A stretch of 25,841 nucleotides of DNA from JACOWB01 sp964373665 (GCA_964373665.1 CAYJVM010000013.1:1-25841); one strand, 5' to 3'; positions 6,413 through 15,357 are shown, numbered from the stretch's first letter. A program made the numbers and translations. Notes: generated from the letters alone by a model not told the origin.

Positions 6413-8128
6413 TTATTTTAAAAGTCTTAAGAAGTCTTTCAATGGTCTTGTGTTGACCACGTCCTTGGCCTCTGCCCAACCCCTTCTTGCCTGCGCAATT
6501 CCGAATTCAAGAAAGCGAATTTGATTTTTGTTATGTGCATCCGAGTTTATTATCAAGTTGGCGCCTTGTTTCACAGCTAGTTTGATGTGCTCGTCTTTTA
6601 AATCAAGTCTCTCTGGCAATGCGTTAACTTCAAGAATCGTGCCAGTGTCTTTGGCGGCTTGAATTATCTTTTCGATATCAACATCGTAAGGCTCCCGCTG
6701 TTTTACAAGCCTGCCAGTCGGATGGTACAAGATGTCGACGTGCTCATTTTCCATGGCTTTAATTATTCTGTCAGTCTGCTCAGCCTTGGACAAGTTAAAA
6801 TTGGAATGGACGGAAATTCCTACAACATCCAACTCTGACAGTGTTTTGTTGTTTATGTCCAAGCTGCCGTCCTTTAGAATGTTGACTTCAGCACCAGACA
6901 AAACTTTTATGCCATCCAATTCCTTATCGATTCTCCCCACTTCTTTCATTTGACCCTTCAATTTCCTTTCATCTAAACCTCCGGCAAACGCCAGACTTTT
7001 TGTGTGGTCAGTTATTGCTATATAACCCAAGCCTAATTTCTTCGCTTCTTCCGCCATTTCCTTTATTGAATTCACTCCGTCGGTCCATTTTGTCTGTATC
7101 TGCAAGTCGCCTTTCAGATCATTATAACCTATCAGATTAGGCAGTTTATTCTTCATAGCAGCATCTATCTCGCCTGTGTTCTCTCTCAATTCAGGAGGTA
7201 TCCACACCATTCCCAACTTCTTATAAACTTGCTCTTCTGCATTTCCTGCCAACCGCCTGTTTTTCTTGTCGAAAATGCCGTACTCGTTCAATTTCCAACC
7301 TTTTTCTATAGCTATCTTCCTCAACGCAATATTATGGTCTTTGTTGCCGGTGAAATATTGAAGTGCCGCTCCATAACTTTCCTCAGGTATAACTCGAATG
7401 TCAGCATCCAAACCGCTCTTTAACTTAACCATTGATTTTGTCGGACCTTTGCTCAACACATGAGCTACCTCCGGCATTGTCGTGAAAAAGTTCATTACCT
7501 TTTGTGACTGTTTTGAGGCCACGAGAAAGTCGGCGTCTCCTATAGTTTCTTTCATCCTTCTAGCGCTTCCACCTATGTCCACCTTCTTTACTCCAGGAAG
7601 TTTCTTTAAGCTAATTTCAATATCTCTTAATGACTGCATGACGTAGCCCAAGACGAATCTGCCTTTGCTTCTTTTCAAAAACTCTATACCACGTAAGATA
7701 TCTTCCTCACTTTTCGCGCCAAATCCCTGCAATTTTCTTATCTTCCCTTCTTTAGCAACCTTTTCCAACTGTTCAACATTTCTTATCTTCAATTTCTTGT
7801 AGAGTATTTTGACAGTTTTTGGGCCCACACCTTCAATTGCAGTTAAACTTTCAATGTCTACTGGAATTTTTTTCTTGAGTTTATCATAGTACTCTAGCTT
7901 GCCCGTTTTGATCATCTCTTCAATCTTTTCTGCTATGCTCTGTCCAACGCCTGGGATTTCCATCAATGCCTTGATGCCACCACGTTTGTAGATTTCAGAG
8001 ACATCCTCTGTCAAAGCTTCTATTGAACGAGCGGCCTTTTCATAAGCTCTTGGCTTGAATTGCTCTTCTTCCATTTCCAAGTAGAATGCAATGTGATAAA
8101 GAATTTTAGCTATTTCGAAAGTCTTCAT
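6413..8128 (-). CDS. polX: DNA polymerase X family protein with altered PHP domain, 571 aa
   Basis: Domains in order: helix-hairpin-helix and 8-kDa-like region (1-150; IPGVGQSIAEKI, IEGVGPKTVKIL, LQGFGAKSEEDI), the nucleotidyltransferase core (GGSARR at 186-191, catalytic D198 and D200, third Asp D243 in DADIRV), and a C-terminal PHP phosphoesterase domain (about 335-571). PolX fills gaps in base excision repair, and the PHP domain usually gives 3'-5' exonuclease or AP-endonuclease activity. Here the first PHP motif, normally D-L-H-x-H-T, reads DLQIQT, so both histidines are glutamines (Q343, Q345). Other PHP motifs remain (D374-H375, E414, H441, H469, D530, H532). It is the first gene of the polX-nfo operon. 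Length matches the family. Confidence 0.92.
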   Translation of the reverse strand: MKTFEIAKILYHIAFYLEMEEEQFKPRAYEKAARSIEALTEDVSEIYKRGGIKALMEIPGVGQSIAEKIEEMIKTGKLEYYDKLKKKIPVDIESLTAIEGVGPKTVKILYKKLKIRNVEQLEKVAKEGKIRKLQGFGAKSEEDILRGIEFLKRSKGRFVLGYVMQSLRDIEISLKKLPGVKKVDIGGSARRMKETIGDADFLVASKQSQKVMNFFTTMPEVAHVLSKGPTKSMVKLKSGLDADIRVIPEESYGAALQYFTGNKDHNIALRKIAIEKGWKLNEYGIFDKKNRRLAGNAEEQVYKKLGMVWIPPELRENTGEIDAAMKNKLPNLIGYNDLKGDLQIQTKWTDGVNSIKEMAEEAKKLGLGYIAITDHTKSLAFAGGLDERKLKGQMKEVGRIDKELDGIKVLSGAEVNILKDGSLDINNKTLSELDVVGISVHSNFNLSKAEQTDRIIKAMENEHVDILYHPTGRLVKQREPYDVDIEKIIQAAKDTGTILEVNALPERLDLKDEHIKLAVKQGANLIINSDAHNKNQIRFLEFGIAQARRGWAEAKDVVNTRPLKDFLRLLK

Positions 8129-8156
8129 AATATTATTTACTCTATTAAATTATTCA

Positions 8157-8172
8157 TTAGGCCTTCACCTAA
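8157..8172. promoter_or_regulatory. Inverted repeat between polX and the ArsR-type regulator
   Basis: TTAGG-N6-CCTAA lies in the 88-base gap between the divergent genes polX (start 8128) and the membrane-anchored regulator (start 8217). It is upstream of the A/T-rich element (8141-8153) of the polX promoter and of the TATTAAC box (about 8189-8195) 25 bases before the regulator's start codon. It could be an operator for the adjacent ArsR-type protein, but no second copy is seen, so this stays tentative. Confidence 0.3.
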
Positions 8173-8216
8173 CGTAATAGACAGTCTTATTAACTTGGTT
8201 TTCTTTAATCTCGGAT

Positions 8217-8768
8217 ATGGAAGACGAGCCAGTTACAATAGTTGACAGGAATGTGCTAAAAGTTCTGTCGGCAGACACGAGGATGGATATAATTAAAGAG
8301 CTTTCGCAAGGGAATAGAACGCCGTCGGATTTAAGCAAAAGATTGAAGAAAAGCGATGCGACAATTGTAGAGCATCTAGAAGTCTTGTGCAAGGCCGGGC
8401 TGGTTAAGAAAATTAGTCAGCCAGGTAAAAAGTGGATATTCTATACGCTAACAGAAAGAGGCGAGGGCATAATTGCGAGTAAGTCAAGGAAGCTTGTCAT
8501 AATTTTAGGAACATCAATTTTATCCGGCGTAGCTGGACTGGGGACATTCGGCGCGTATCTCTTTAATCAAGGAGCTTATTATGGTGCAAAAACCTTGTCT
8601 CAAACACGTGAAGTTATGCCAGCTGTGGGAAAAACAGCACCTGTAGCAGCAATTTCACAAACCCCATGGTTTCTCTATCTTTCAATAGCGTTGATAGCAG
8701 TATCACTTGTGGGTTTGACGATTTACATGAACCTCAAGTCTCGAACAAAGGTGATGTATAATGTCTAA
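8217..8768 (+). CDS. ArsR-like winged-helix regulator with two C-terminal membrane segments, 183 aa
   Basis: Residues 10-85 are an ArsR-type winged helix (VLKVLSADTRMDIIKELSQG, TPSDLSKRLKKSDATIVEHL, wing around KWIFYTLTERG). Then come two hydrophobic segments, about 93-116 (LVIILGTSILSGVAGLG) and 151-172 (WFLYLSIALIAVSLVGLTIY), separated by about 35 polar residues that would face outside. So the DNA-binding domain is cytoplasmic and tethered to the membrane. The gene overlaps the start of the beta-propeller gene by eight bases, so it is translated with it. A one-component sensor that reads the surface state and controls its own operon is a reasonable inference. A TATTAAC element about 25 bases upstream fits a leaderless message. 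Confidence 0.88.
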   Translation: MEDEPVTIVDRNVLKVLSADTRMDIIKELSQGNRTPSDLSKRLKKSDATIVEHLEVLCKAGLVKKISQPGKKWIFYTLTERGEGIIASKSRKLVIILGTSILSGVAGLGTFGAYLFNQGAYYGAKTLSQTREVMPAVGKTAPVAAISQTPWFLYLSIALIAVSLVGLTIYMNLKSRTKVMYNV

Positions 8769-10959
8769 AGCTCTTTTTGCAGCGCTGATTGTACTAAGTG
8801 TTGCCTTGGTGGCGAGGGTATTAGTTGATGTAGGAAACGACCAAGATCAAATAAAAAGATTCTCATCTTATGAGGAACTAAAGAGTTTCTTGCAATCAAG
8901 TTCGCAAGGTGGTGCTTACATAGGTGACTATGGTAGTTTTGGAGCGATGAGAACTACAGCTATAACAGAATCCACAGCCCCACAACCCCAAGCCCCTGAT
9001 TTTTCAAAAACGAATATTCAAGTCGAAGGTGTTGACGAAGCAGACATTGTCAAAAACGACGGGAAATACATATACCTTGTTTCAGGAAACAAAATTGTTA
9101 TTGTAGACGCGTATCCAGCCGAGACGTCAAATATTCTGTCAGAAACAGACATCAACGGAACACCGCAAGAGATTTTCATAAATGGGGACAAGCTTGTTGT
9201 TTTCGGTAGCAGATTTGACTATCCATATGAAGACTTGAGAAAATCATCGGTGCTTGAAAGTACTGCAATTGTACCATATTACTCTTCCAAGTCATTCATC
9301 AAAGTTTATGATATCTCAAATAGAGAAAAACCAGTCATAGCAAGAGAACTGTATTTTGACGGGAACTATTATGAATCTAGGATGGTTGGGGATTATGTTT
9401 ACGCTGTAATAAACCAGCCGGTATATTATTATCAAGACCCCGTACCATTGCCGATGATTTATCAGAATGGTGAAGCAAGAGAGGTTTCCGCTACAGATGT
9501 ATACTACTTTGATTATCCTGACAGTTCCTACATTTACACCAACATAATTTCTGTCAATACGCAGGATGACGATGAAGACTTTTCTACAAAGGTATTCCTG
9601 CTTGGATATACGCAAAATATTTTTGTCTCAAAAGACAACCTTTACATCACCTACCAAAAAAGAGTTAACCAGTATGAGATACTTGAGAGAGTTCTAGACG
9701 AGGCGGTTGTACCCATTGTCCCGTCGGATGTAAAGGGTGATATTAATCAAGTAAGAAACTCTAACCTGACCAGTTACCAGAAGATGGACGAGATAGGTAA
9801 GATTTTGCAAACCTATTTGGAGTCATTGGATCCAGAGAAAGCAGCCAATTTGATGAGAGTCGCGGAACGTAGAATCATGAACGTATATGTCGACATCTAC
9901 AAAGAAACCTATAAAACTGTTGTGCATAAAATTTCCATAGACAACGGAAAGATAGAATACAGAACAAAGGGTGAGGTTCCGGGCCAGGTGCTAAACCAAT
10001 TTTCGATGGACGAACATAATGGCTATTTCAGAATAGCCACGACAACCAATCCATTCAACTCTTGGGGAGGTGGCTTATCGCAAGAAATGTCGCAAGTTAT
10101 TGTTACATCAGCAAGGGAAATGCAAGTTATCGAGTCAAAGACAGTTATAGAACCTTCTGAAATAGCTGGTGAAACTCAAGTTGCAGTACCCAAGCGGGCG
10201 ACTACACCAGCGCCTGAGCAACAAATAATAGAGCCAGTAGAGCCGGTGAGACTAACTTCCCAAAATCATGTCTATGTACTTGATGAAAATCTTGACATTG
10301 TTGGCAGATTGGAGAACTTGGCATCAGGAGAGAGGATATACTCCGTCAGATTCATAGGCGATAAAGCCTACATGGTAACCTTTAGGCAGATAGACCCGTT
10401 ATTTGTAATAGATTTGAAAGATCCTAACAATCCTAAAGTGCTGGGCTATTTGAAGATACCAGGAGTTTCTGACTATTTGCATCCTTACGATGAAGACCAC
10501 ATCATAGGAGTTGGTAGAGACGCGACTGAACAAGGCATGATAACAGGAATGAAACTATCTTTATTCGATGTAAGCGATGTCCAAAATCCGAAAGAAGTTT
10601 CCAAAGTTATAATAGGCAGCAGAGGCACTGATTCTGAAGTTCTCAGAGACCACAAAGCTTTCTTGTTCGACAGATCAAAGAATCTTTTGGTTATACCTGT
10701 AAGAGTTGCTGAAGAAAATGACTGGAACGCTTTCCAAGGGGCTTATGTGTTTAATGTTGACTTGAACGGTTTCGTGCTAAAGGGTAAAATAACACACAGA
10801 AACGATACAGGGACCACAGACAACTTTTACTACGACTACGAGTATGAAGTCAGAAGATCACTTTACATAGGCGATGTGCTTTACACGATATCGAATAAAA
10901 TGATAAAGATGAACGATATCGGCGATTTGACAGAAATTAATCGGGTAGTATTAAGTTAA
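8761..10959 (+). CDS. Secreted beta-propeller domain protein (COG4880-type), 732 aa
   Basis: Residues 4-20 form a hydrophobic signal or anchor, followed by a low-complexity linker (STAPQPQAP) and the family hallmark TNIQVEGVDEADIVKNDGKY at about 84-103. After this come repeated propeller-blade units: strand pairs such as YIYLVSGNKIVIVD, DKLVVFGSRF, MVGDYVYAVIN, KDNLYITYQK, HVYVLDENLDIVG, DKAYMVTFRQ, DPLFVIDLKDPNNPKVLGYL and ILYTIS-like ends. A Thr/Pro/Glu-rich insert at about 478-500 separates two halves. The protein is expected outside the cell, tethered by its N-terminus. Function is unknown in the family; partner binding is likely. It overlaps the 3' end of the convergent endonuclease III gene by nine bases and is coupled to the membrane regulator upstream. 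Confidence 0.9.
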   Translation: MSKALFAALIVLSVALVARVLVDVGNDQDQIKRFSSYEELKSFLQSSSQGGAYIGDYGSFGAMRTTAITESTAPQPQAPDFSKTNIQVEGVDEADIVKNDGKYIYLVSGNKIVIVDAYPAETSNILSETDINGTPQEIFINGDKLVVFGSRFDYPYEDLRKSSVLESTAIVPYYSSKSFIKVYDISNREKPVIARELYFDGNYYESRMVGDYVYAVINQPVYYYQDPVPLPMIYQNGEAREVSATDVYYFDYPDSSYIYTNIISVNTQDDDEDFSTKVFLLGYTQNIFVSKDNLYITYQKRVNQYEILERVLDEAVVPIVPSDVKGDINQVRNSNLTSYQKMDEIGKILQTYLESLDPEKAANLMRVAERRIMNVYVDIYKETYKTVVHKISIDNGKIEYRTKGEVPGQVLNQFSMDEHNGYFRIATTTNPFNSWGGGLSQEMSQVIVTSAREMQVIESKTVIEPSEIAGETQVAVPKRATTPAPEQQIIEPVEPVRLTSQNHVYVLDENLDIVGRLENLASGERIYSVRFIGDKAYMVTFRQIDPLFVIDLKDPNNPKVLGYLKIPGVSDYLHPYDEDHIIGVGRDATEQGMITGMKLSLFDVSDVQNPKEVSKVIIGSRGTDSEVLRDHKAFLFDRSKNLLVIPVRVAEENDWNAFQGAYVFNVDLNGFVLKGKITHRNDTGTTDNFYYDYEYEVRRSLYIGDVLYTISNKMIKMNDIGDLTEINRVVLS

Positions 10960-11553
10960 CTTCTTTAATCTGCCCAGAATTTCGTCCTTCCTTTTTCTGC
11001 TGGTATAAGTCTTGCCGAACCTGACCAATATAGGGTTAATTCTTTTCCAGTATTTGGAAGGAAAGAGCTTCTTCAAGTCCTCTTCAATCTTCTTCGGGTC
11101 CTTGTTTATCGTCCAGCCAAGCTTTTGGGAAATATATGCGACGTGAGTGTCGACTGCAATAGCATCCGCCCCCATCTCCGACAAGAATACATTTGCAGTC
11201 TTTCTACCGACCCCAGGAAGTTTTATTAAGAGTTCAAATTCCGTCGGCACCCTTCCATTATAGTCTTTGACAAGCATTTTGGCGCACCCAAGAACATTTT
11301 TTGATTTTGTCTTGTAAAAATTTATCGGTCTCAATATTTTTCTCAACCGGTTCAAACGTGCACAAGCCAATTTTTGAAGTGTTTTGTATTTTCTGAAAAA
11401 CATGTGGGCAACCGGTATAGTTTTCTCGTCCCTTGTCCTTGCGGACAGAATGATTGCAATCAATGTTTTCCACGGGACTCTCCATTCTTCTGCTGCAAGC
11501 CTCATTGTGAAACCAAGCCTATCCATCTCTTTCAATTGCTCAAGTTCTTTCAT
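10951..11553 (-). CDS. nth: Endonuclease III-like DNA glycosylase/AP lyase lacking the Fe-S cluster motif, 200 aa
   Basis: Endonuclease III removes oxidised pyrimidines and nicks the abasic site. The helix-hairpin-helix LPGVGRKTA carries the catalytic Lys (K118) and VDTHV the catalytic Asp (D135), matching K120 and D138 of E. coli Nth; SARTRDE at 37-43 fits the SAQATD region. The C-terminus, RFGKTYTSRKRKDEIL, has none of the four cysteines that bind the 4Fe-4S cluster, and the protein ends about ten residues early. It is the second gene of a minus-strand pair: its ATG overlaps the stop of the upstream exported hydrolase by four bases. It ends nine bases into the convergent beta-propeller gene. 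Confidence 0.9.
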   Translation of the reverse strand: MKELEQLKEMDRLGFTMRLAAEEWRVPWKTLIAIILSARTRDEKTIPVAHMFFRKYKTLQKLACARLNRLRKILRPINFYKTKSKNVLGCAKMLVKDYNGRVPTEFELLIKLPGVGRKTANVFLSEMGADAIAVDTHVAYISQKLGWTINKDPKKIEEDLKKLFPSKYWKRINPILVRFGKTYTSRKRKDEILGRLKKLT

Positions 11554-12554
11554 CTATCCACCAACGCTAGCACTGCGTTCGTCAGCAAAATAAGCTTGGA
11601 GAACTCTTTGGCGAACTGGACAAACTGGACATCGACCCTCGGTACGGCATGCCTGATTATCTCAGTCTGTACGTATGCGTCAACACTCTTCTTCTCGTCC
11701 AGCTCGATTGACTGCGTGAACGGCACATATTGGTCGCTGATGTCGTGGATAACGAAAACTTTCGCGTCGATGTCGTAAAGCTTTGGAGATATGTCGTTCA
11801 GCTTTTCCCTGGATTTCGCGGAAGCATTCCCCAGCAAAGCGATAATCTTTTCCCTATCCGCAGTTGACGCAACCATCTCCCCAAGCTCTGGGTCTATGTG
11901 TTCTATGTTGTCCATTGCAGCCCCCACCACACGCGGATCAGCATCATATTCTATTACCTGCCCGTTATGGACAGTGGTGCCTGACAAGACGTCTGCCAAG
12001 TAAGTATCAGAATCATAATAGCCGCCCAACCAGAGAATGAAAAGCGCGTCGTCCTTTATTTCTGGGTCGGATGCGGCAATGTACGCCAAGGATGAGCCGA
12101 CCGAGATGCCAAAGAATCCTATCTTGTCGTCTTGTACATAATCCTGCCTCTGCAAGTGCTTGAAAGCAGTCACCAGACTTTTGCTCCCATTTGCAGTCAG
12201 GTATCCGTCCAAAGTGTCCCTTGACTCTACAAGCTCCACCACAAAACCGTTATCGACGAATGTGTGGACTGCGTTTTGCAGCCTGGGATCGGTGGCGTTC
12301 TCCCACAACCCAAGAGAGAAAATCATCGCAGGATACTTCCCATCACCTGTCTCTGGCTTGAAGATGTAGACGTTTGTGTTCTCGTCAAGAACGAAAACTT
12401 TAGGCGCATGCAGCTGGAAATAATCGCTTTCTTCGCTGCTGAAAAGCCCCGACAGCAGTTTTGCAGACCTCACGCTAAGGCTGGCAGGTCCGTAAGCGGC
12501 AAGCACAATTACAGCAACAATTCCTATAACGACCAATTTACGACTGACTTTCAT
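11550..12554 (-). CDS. Exported alpha/beta hydrolase, 334 aa
   Basis: The frame is open from 12641, but I start at the ATG at 12554 because it gives a clear N-terminal signal or anchor (KVSRKLVVIGIVAVIVLAAYG), and a TTTATTA element on the minus strand lies about 35 bases upstream. The catalytic triad is visible: S151 in GISVGS, D274 in HDISDQYVPF, and H302 in IIRHAVPRV. The pattern resembles dienelactone hydrolase/prolyl-oligopeptidase-type folds. The insert at about 178-250 is a likely lid. Substrate unknown; an esterase or peptidase on the outer face is reasonable. It is cotranscribed with the downstream nth gene (four-base overlap). The divergent aminopeptidase gene starts 45 bases away, so both promoters share a 44-base gap. 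Confidence 0.8.
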   Translation of the reverse strand: MKVSRKLVVIGIVAVIVLAAYGPASLSVRSAKLLSGLFSSEESDYFQLHAPKVFVLDENTNVYIFKPETGDGKYPAMIFSLGLWENATDPRLQNAVHTFVDNGFVVELVESRDTLDGYLTANGSKSLVTAFKHLQRQDYVQDDKIGFFGISVGSSLAYIAASDPEIKDDALFILWLGGYYDSDTYLADVLSGTTVHNGQVIEYDADPRVVGAAMDNIEHIDPELGEMVASTADREKIIALLGNASAKSREKLNDISPKLYDIDAKVFVIHDISDQYVPFTQSIELDEKKSVDAYVQTEIIRHAVPRVDVQFVQFAKEFSKLILLTNAVLALVDR

Positions 12555-12598
12555 GAAACAACCTGTATTTTTATTTCCAGATTTTCTAATAAATAGAG

Positions 12599-15142
12599 AT
12601 GAAAAAGGAAAGCTTCCGCCTGCCCAAAGTTGCATACCCAAAGAATTATGACCTCTTTTTCGAAATCAATCTAGAGACCTTCAAATTCTTCGGCAAAGAG
12701 ATCGTGGATGTTGACATAGTCAAGCCCGTGTCAAAGCTGGTCCTCAATTCAAAAGATTTGGCGGTAAAAAGCGCAAGGCTGGTGTCCAAAAGAAACATCA
12801 AAGAGCTCAATGTAACTGTGGATAACAATAAGGAGACTGTTACGCTGTCTTGGACTGGCAATGTAAAAGGTGCTGTAAAGCTGGTATTGGAGTTCGAAGG
12901 CACATTGAATGACAACCTATTGGGCCTTTACAGGAGCAAGTATACACACGATGGCAAGACAAAGTATTTGGCCACGACGCAGTTTGAGTCGGTTTATGCG
13001 AGATACGCGTTCCCGTGCTTTGACGAACCTGAATACAAATCAACGTTCGACGTGACATTGAAGGTCAAGAGAACCCTGCAGACGCTTTCCAATATGCATA
13101 TAAAAAGCGAAACTATGGAGGGCGACAAGAAGATCGTCAAGTTCGGCAGGACTCCTAGGATGTCCACATACCTGCTGTACATCGGCGTCGGGGAGTTCGA
13201 GTTCCTTGAGGACAATTCAGGTCGCATTCCCATAAGACTGGTCACCACACCTGGAAAGAAAGCTCAGGTTGGATTCGCTTTGGACTTGACAAAAAAGTTC
13301 CTGGAATGGTTCGAGAAATACTCCGGCATCAAGTATGCGCTGCCAAAATTGGACATGATAGCATTGCCCGACTTTGCGTCAGGCGCCATGGAAAACTGGG
13401 GAGCGATAACCTTCCGAGAGATTTACCTGCTGTTCGATCCAAAACTGACATCAACAACAGTCAAAAAAAGGATAGCGATGATTATAGCTCATGAACTGTG
13501 GCACCAGTGGTCCGGAAATCTGGTGACGATGAAATGGTGGAACGATCTTTGGTTGAATGAAAGCTTTGCCACCTACATGGCATACAAGGCCGTCGATTCT
13601 TTATTTCCCGAGTGGAACATGTGGGAGGATTTCGTAAGGGATGAGACCGACAGGGCGTTCAGCGACGACTCGTTGAGAACAACACACCCAATTGAAGTCA
13701 AAGTCACAGACCCGCATGTCATCGAAGAAATCTTCGACACCATAAGCTACTCCAAGGGCGGGAGCATATTGAGGATGCTGGACAACTATCTGGGCGAGGA
13801 GATTTTCAGGAAAGGCGTCAGCAGGTACTTGTCAGAATACAAGTATGGCAATGCCACTTCCGAAGACCTATGGAAATCGCTGGCAAAGGTGTCGAACAAG
13901 CCAGTTAAAGGTGTGATGGAAAGCTGGATAAAGCAGTCAGGCTATCCAATGGTCGAAGTCGACCTTACAGGAGCATATCTAACACTGAAACAGAAAAAAT
14001 TCATGTTCAACAATCCTAAGGACAGCACAAAATGGAAAATACCTTTGGTAGTCAAACTTGGACCAGAAAAATACACATCTATTATTGATAAGAAAGAAAA
14101 GAAAATGCGGTTCAAAACAAGTGAAACACCGCTTGTCAACTATAATCAGAGCGGCTTTTATCGCGTGAAATACTCCAGCAGAATGCTGTCGCAATTAAAA
14201 TCAGATATATCATCCAAAACCATGCCGCCCTTGAACAGATGGAGCGTCCAGGACGACTTGTTCCAGCTTTCTGTGATCGGTGGCGACAAGCTGGACAATT
14301 ATTTGGACTTTGTCAAGTCTTATGACAATGAAAGCAATTACATTGTTCTCAGCGGAATCTACTCAAATCTTCGCAGCATATACTTTGTTTTCTCTCAGGA
14401 AGATTTCTGGCCGGAAATATGGCCGGAGTTCAGGAAACATTTCACACTGGCCTTCAAGAAAGCAATGGAGAATCTTGGATGGGAGCCTAGGCAGGACGAG
14501 AGCCAGTCAGACTCGCTCTTGAGAAGCCTTGCAATCAGGTATCTGGCCTTCATAGAGGAGCCTCAAGTAGTTGAAGCAGGCATTAGAAAGTTCGACGATT
14601 ACATAAACGGCAGGGCAGAACTGCATCCTGATTTAAAGCCGCCTGTCTTCCTCATAGCGGCTTCCACCGACAACGAGAAGATATACGACCAACTTGAAAA
14701 GCTGTATTTGGAAACCAAAAGCCCGGAGGAAAGAGTCGTGTGCATGCAGGCTCTGGGGCAGTTCAAGAGCGCTCGAACGATCAAGAGATTTCTAGACTTT
14801 TCAGTCACAGACAATGTGAGGACGCAGGACTTGCCTATAGCATTCTCTTCGGTTGCTTCCAATCCGTTTTCAAGACCGATTCTTTTGGAGTGGTTAAGGA
14901 AGAATTGGAAGAAGATTGAACGCTATAAGAACAGCGGGAAGATTTTCATAAACATAATAGAATCCGCGGCCAGCTCCTACGTTGGGAGGAAATACGAAAA
15001 GCAAATAATCGAATTCTTCAAGTCACACCCTGTCAAGTACAAGATGACGGTGGAAAAGTCTCTGGAAAGGGTCAGAAGAAAGACATCTTTACTGGAAAGG
15101 AGTAAAGAAACGCTTGCAAGTTACTTTCAGAACAAAAAATGA
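12599..15142 (+). CDS. M1-family zinc aminopeptidase (tricorn-interacting factor type), 847 aa
   Basis: The enzyme removes N-terminal residues from peptides downstream of the proteasome. The exopeptidase motif GAMEN is at 262-266, the zinc motif is H298-E299-x-x-H302 with the third ligand E321 in LNES, and the transition-state Tyr is probably Y384 in SYSKGG. The N-terminal beta sandwich (1-200), catalytic domain (about 210-430), small beta domain (430-500) and C-terminal helical ERAP1-like domain (about 510-847) are all present, and length is normal for the three- or four-domain family. It has no signal peptide, so it is cytoplasmic. A TTTTTATTT element about 23 bases before the ATG suggests a leaderless message. 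The 3' end overlaps the Sec61-beta gene by 16 bases on the opposite strand. Confidence 0.93.
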   Translation: MKKESFRLPKVAYPKNYDLFFEINLETFKFFGKEIVDVDIVKPVSKLVLNSKDLAVKSARLVSKRNIKELNVTVDNNKETVTLSWTGNVKGAVKLVLEFEGTLNDNLLGLYRSKYTHDGKTKYLATTQFESVYARYAFPCFDEPEYKSTFDVTLKVKRTLQTLSNMHIKSETMEGDKKIVKFGRTPRMSTYLLYIGVGEFEFLEDNSGRIPIRLVTTPGKKAQVGFALDLTKKFLEWFEKYSGIKYALPKLDMIALPDFASGAMENWGAITFREIYLLFDPKLTSTTVKKRIAMIIAHELWHQWSGNLVTMKWWNDLWLNESFATYMAYKAVDSLFPEWNMWEDFVRDETDRAFSDDSLRTTHPIEVKVTDPHVIEEIFDTISYSKGGSILRMLDNYLGEEIFRKGVSRYLSEYKYGNATSEDLWKSLAKVSNKPVKGVMESWIKQSGYPMVEVDLTGAYLTLKQKKFMFNNPKDSTKWKIPLVVKLGPEKYTSIIDKKEKKMRFKTSETPLVNYNQSGFYRVKYSSRMLSQLKSDISSKTMPPLNRWSVQDDLFQLSVIGGDKLDNYLDFVKSYDNESNYIVLSGIYSNLRSIYFVFSQEDFWPEIWPEFRKHFTLAFKKAMENLGWEPRQDESQSDSLLRSLAIRYLAFIEEPQVVEAGIRKFDDYINGRAELHPDLKPPVFLIAASTDNEKIYDQLEKLYLETKSPEERVVCMQALGQFKSARTIKRFLDFSVTDNVRTQDLPIAFSSVASNPFSRPILLEWLRKNWKKIERYKNSGKIFINIIESAASSYVGRKYEKQIIEFFKSHPVKYKMTVEKSLERVRRKTSLLERSKETLASYFQNKK

Positions 15143-15288
15143 AGTGCGAACTCGAACACGGCGATAGCGACAGAAATGAATATTACATGTGTGGGCTTGA
15201 TCTTCAGGACATCCTTCTCTTCCTCAGGGTATCTGATGAGGCCTCCTACCCCCGAAGGCATGTAGACTTTGGAATCCTTCTTTACCAT
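15127..15288 (-). CDS. secG: Protein translocase subunit Sec61-beta (archaeal SecG), 53 aa
   Basis: The small minus-strand frame begins MVKKDSKVYMPSGVGGLIRY and continues with an acidic EEEKDVLKIKP stretch and one membrane segment (THVIFISVAIAVFEFALHFLF) at the C-terminus. This is the classic archaeal Sec61-beta layout: a short cytoplasmic tail with P-S-G-x-G-G-L-I-R-Y, then a single tail-anchor helix. It is the non-essential third subunit of the SecYE translocation channel. The start codon is the only ATG in range, and TTTTAAGA about 25 bases upstream fits a leaderless promoter. It overlaps the aminopeptidase 3' end by 16 bases, and it is divergent from the large surface protein gene, which is a likely substrate of this channel. 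Confidence 0.93.
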   Translation of the reverse strand: MVKKDSKVYMPSGVGGLIRYPEEEKDVLKIKPTHVIFISVAIAVFEFALHFLF

Positions 15289-15337
15289 AAAACTAATTGA
15301 CTATATAGTTCTTAAAACTTTCTTGAAAGAGACTTAA

Positions 15338-15353
15338 TTCGGCGAAAGCCGAA
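15338..15353 (+). promoter_or_regulatory. GAAA-tetraloop hairpin before the surface-protein start
   Basis: TTCGGC-GAAA-GCCGAA is a perfect 6-bp stem closed by a GNRA tetraloop, ending four bases before the ATG at 15358. It would form in the message leader and could affect start choice or stability. No Shine-Dalgarno is seen upstream of the ATG. Confidence 0.45.
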
Positions 15354-15357
15354 CATA

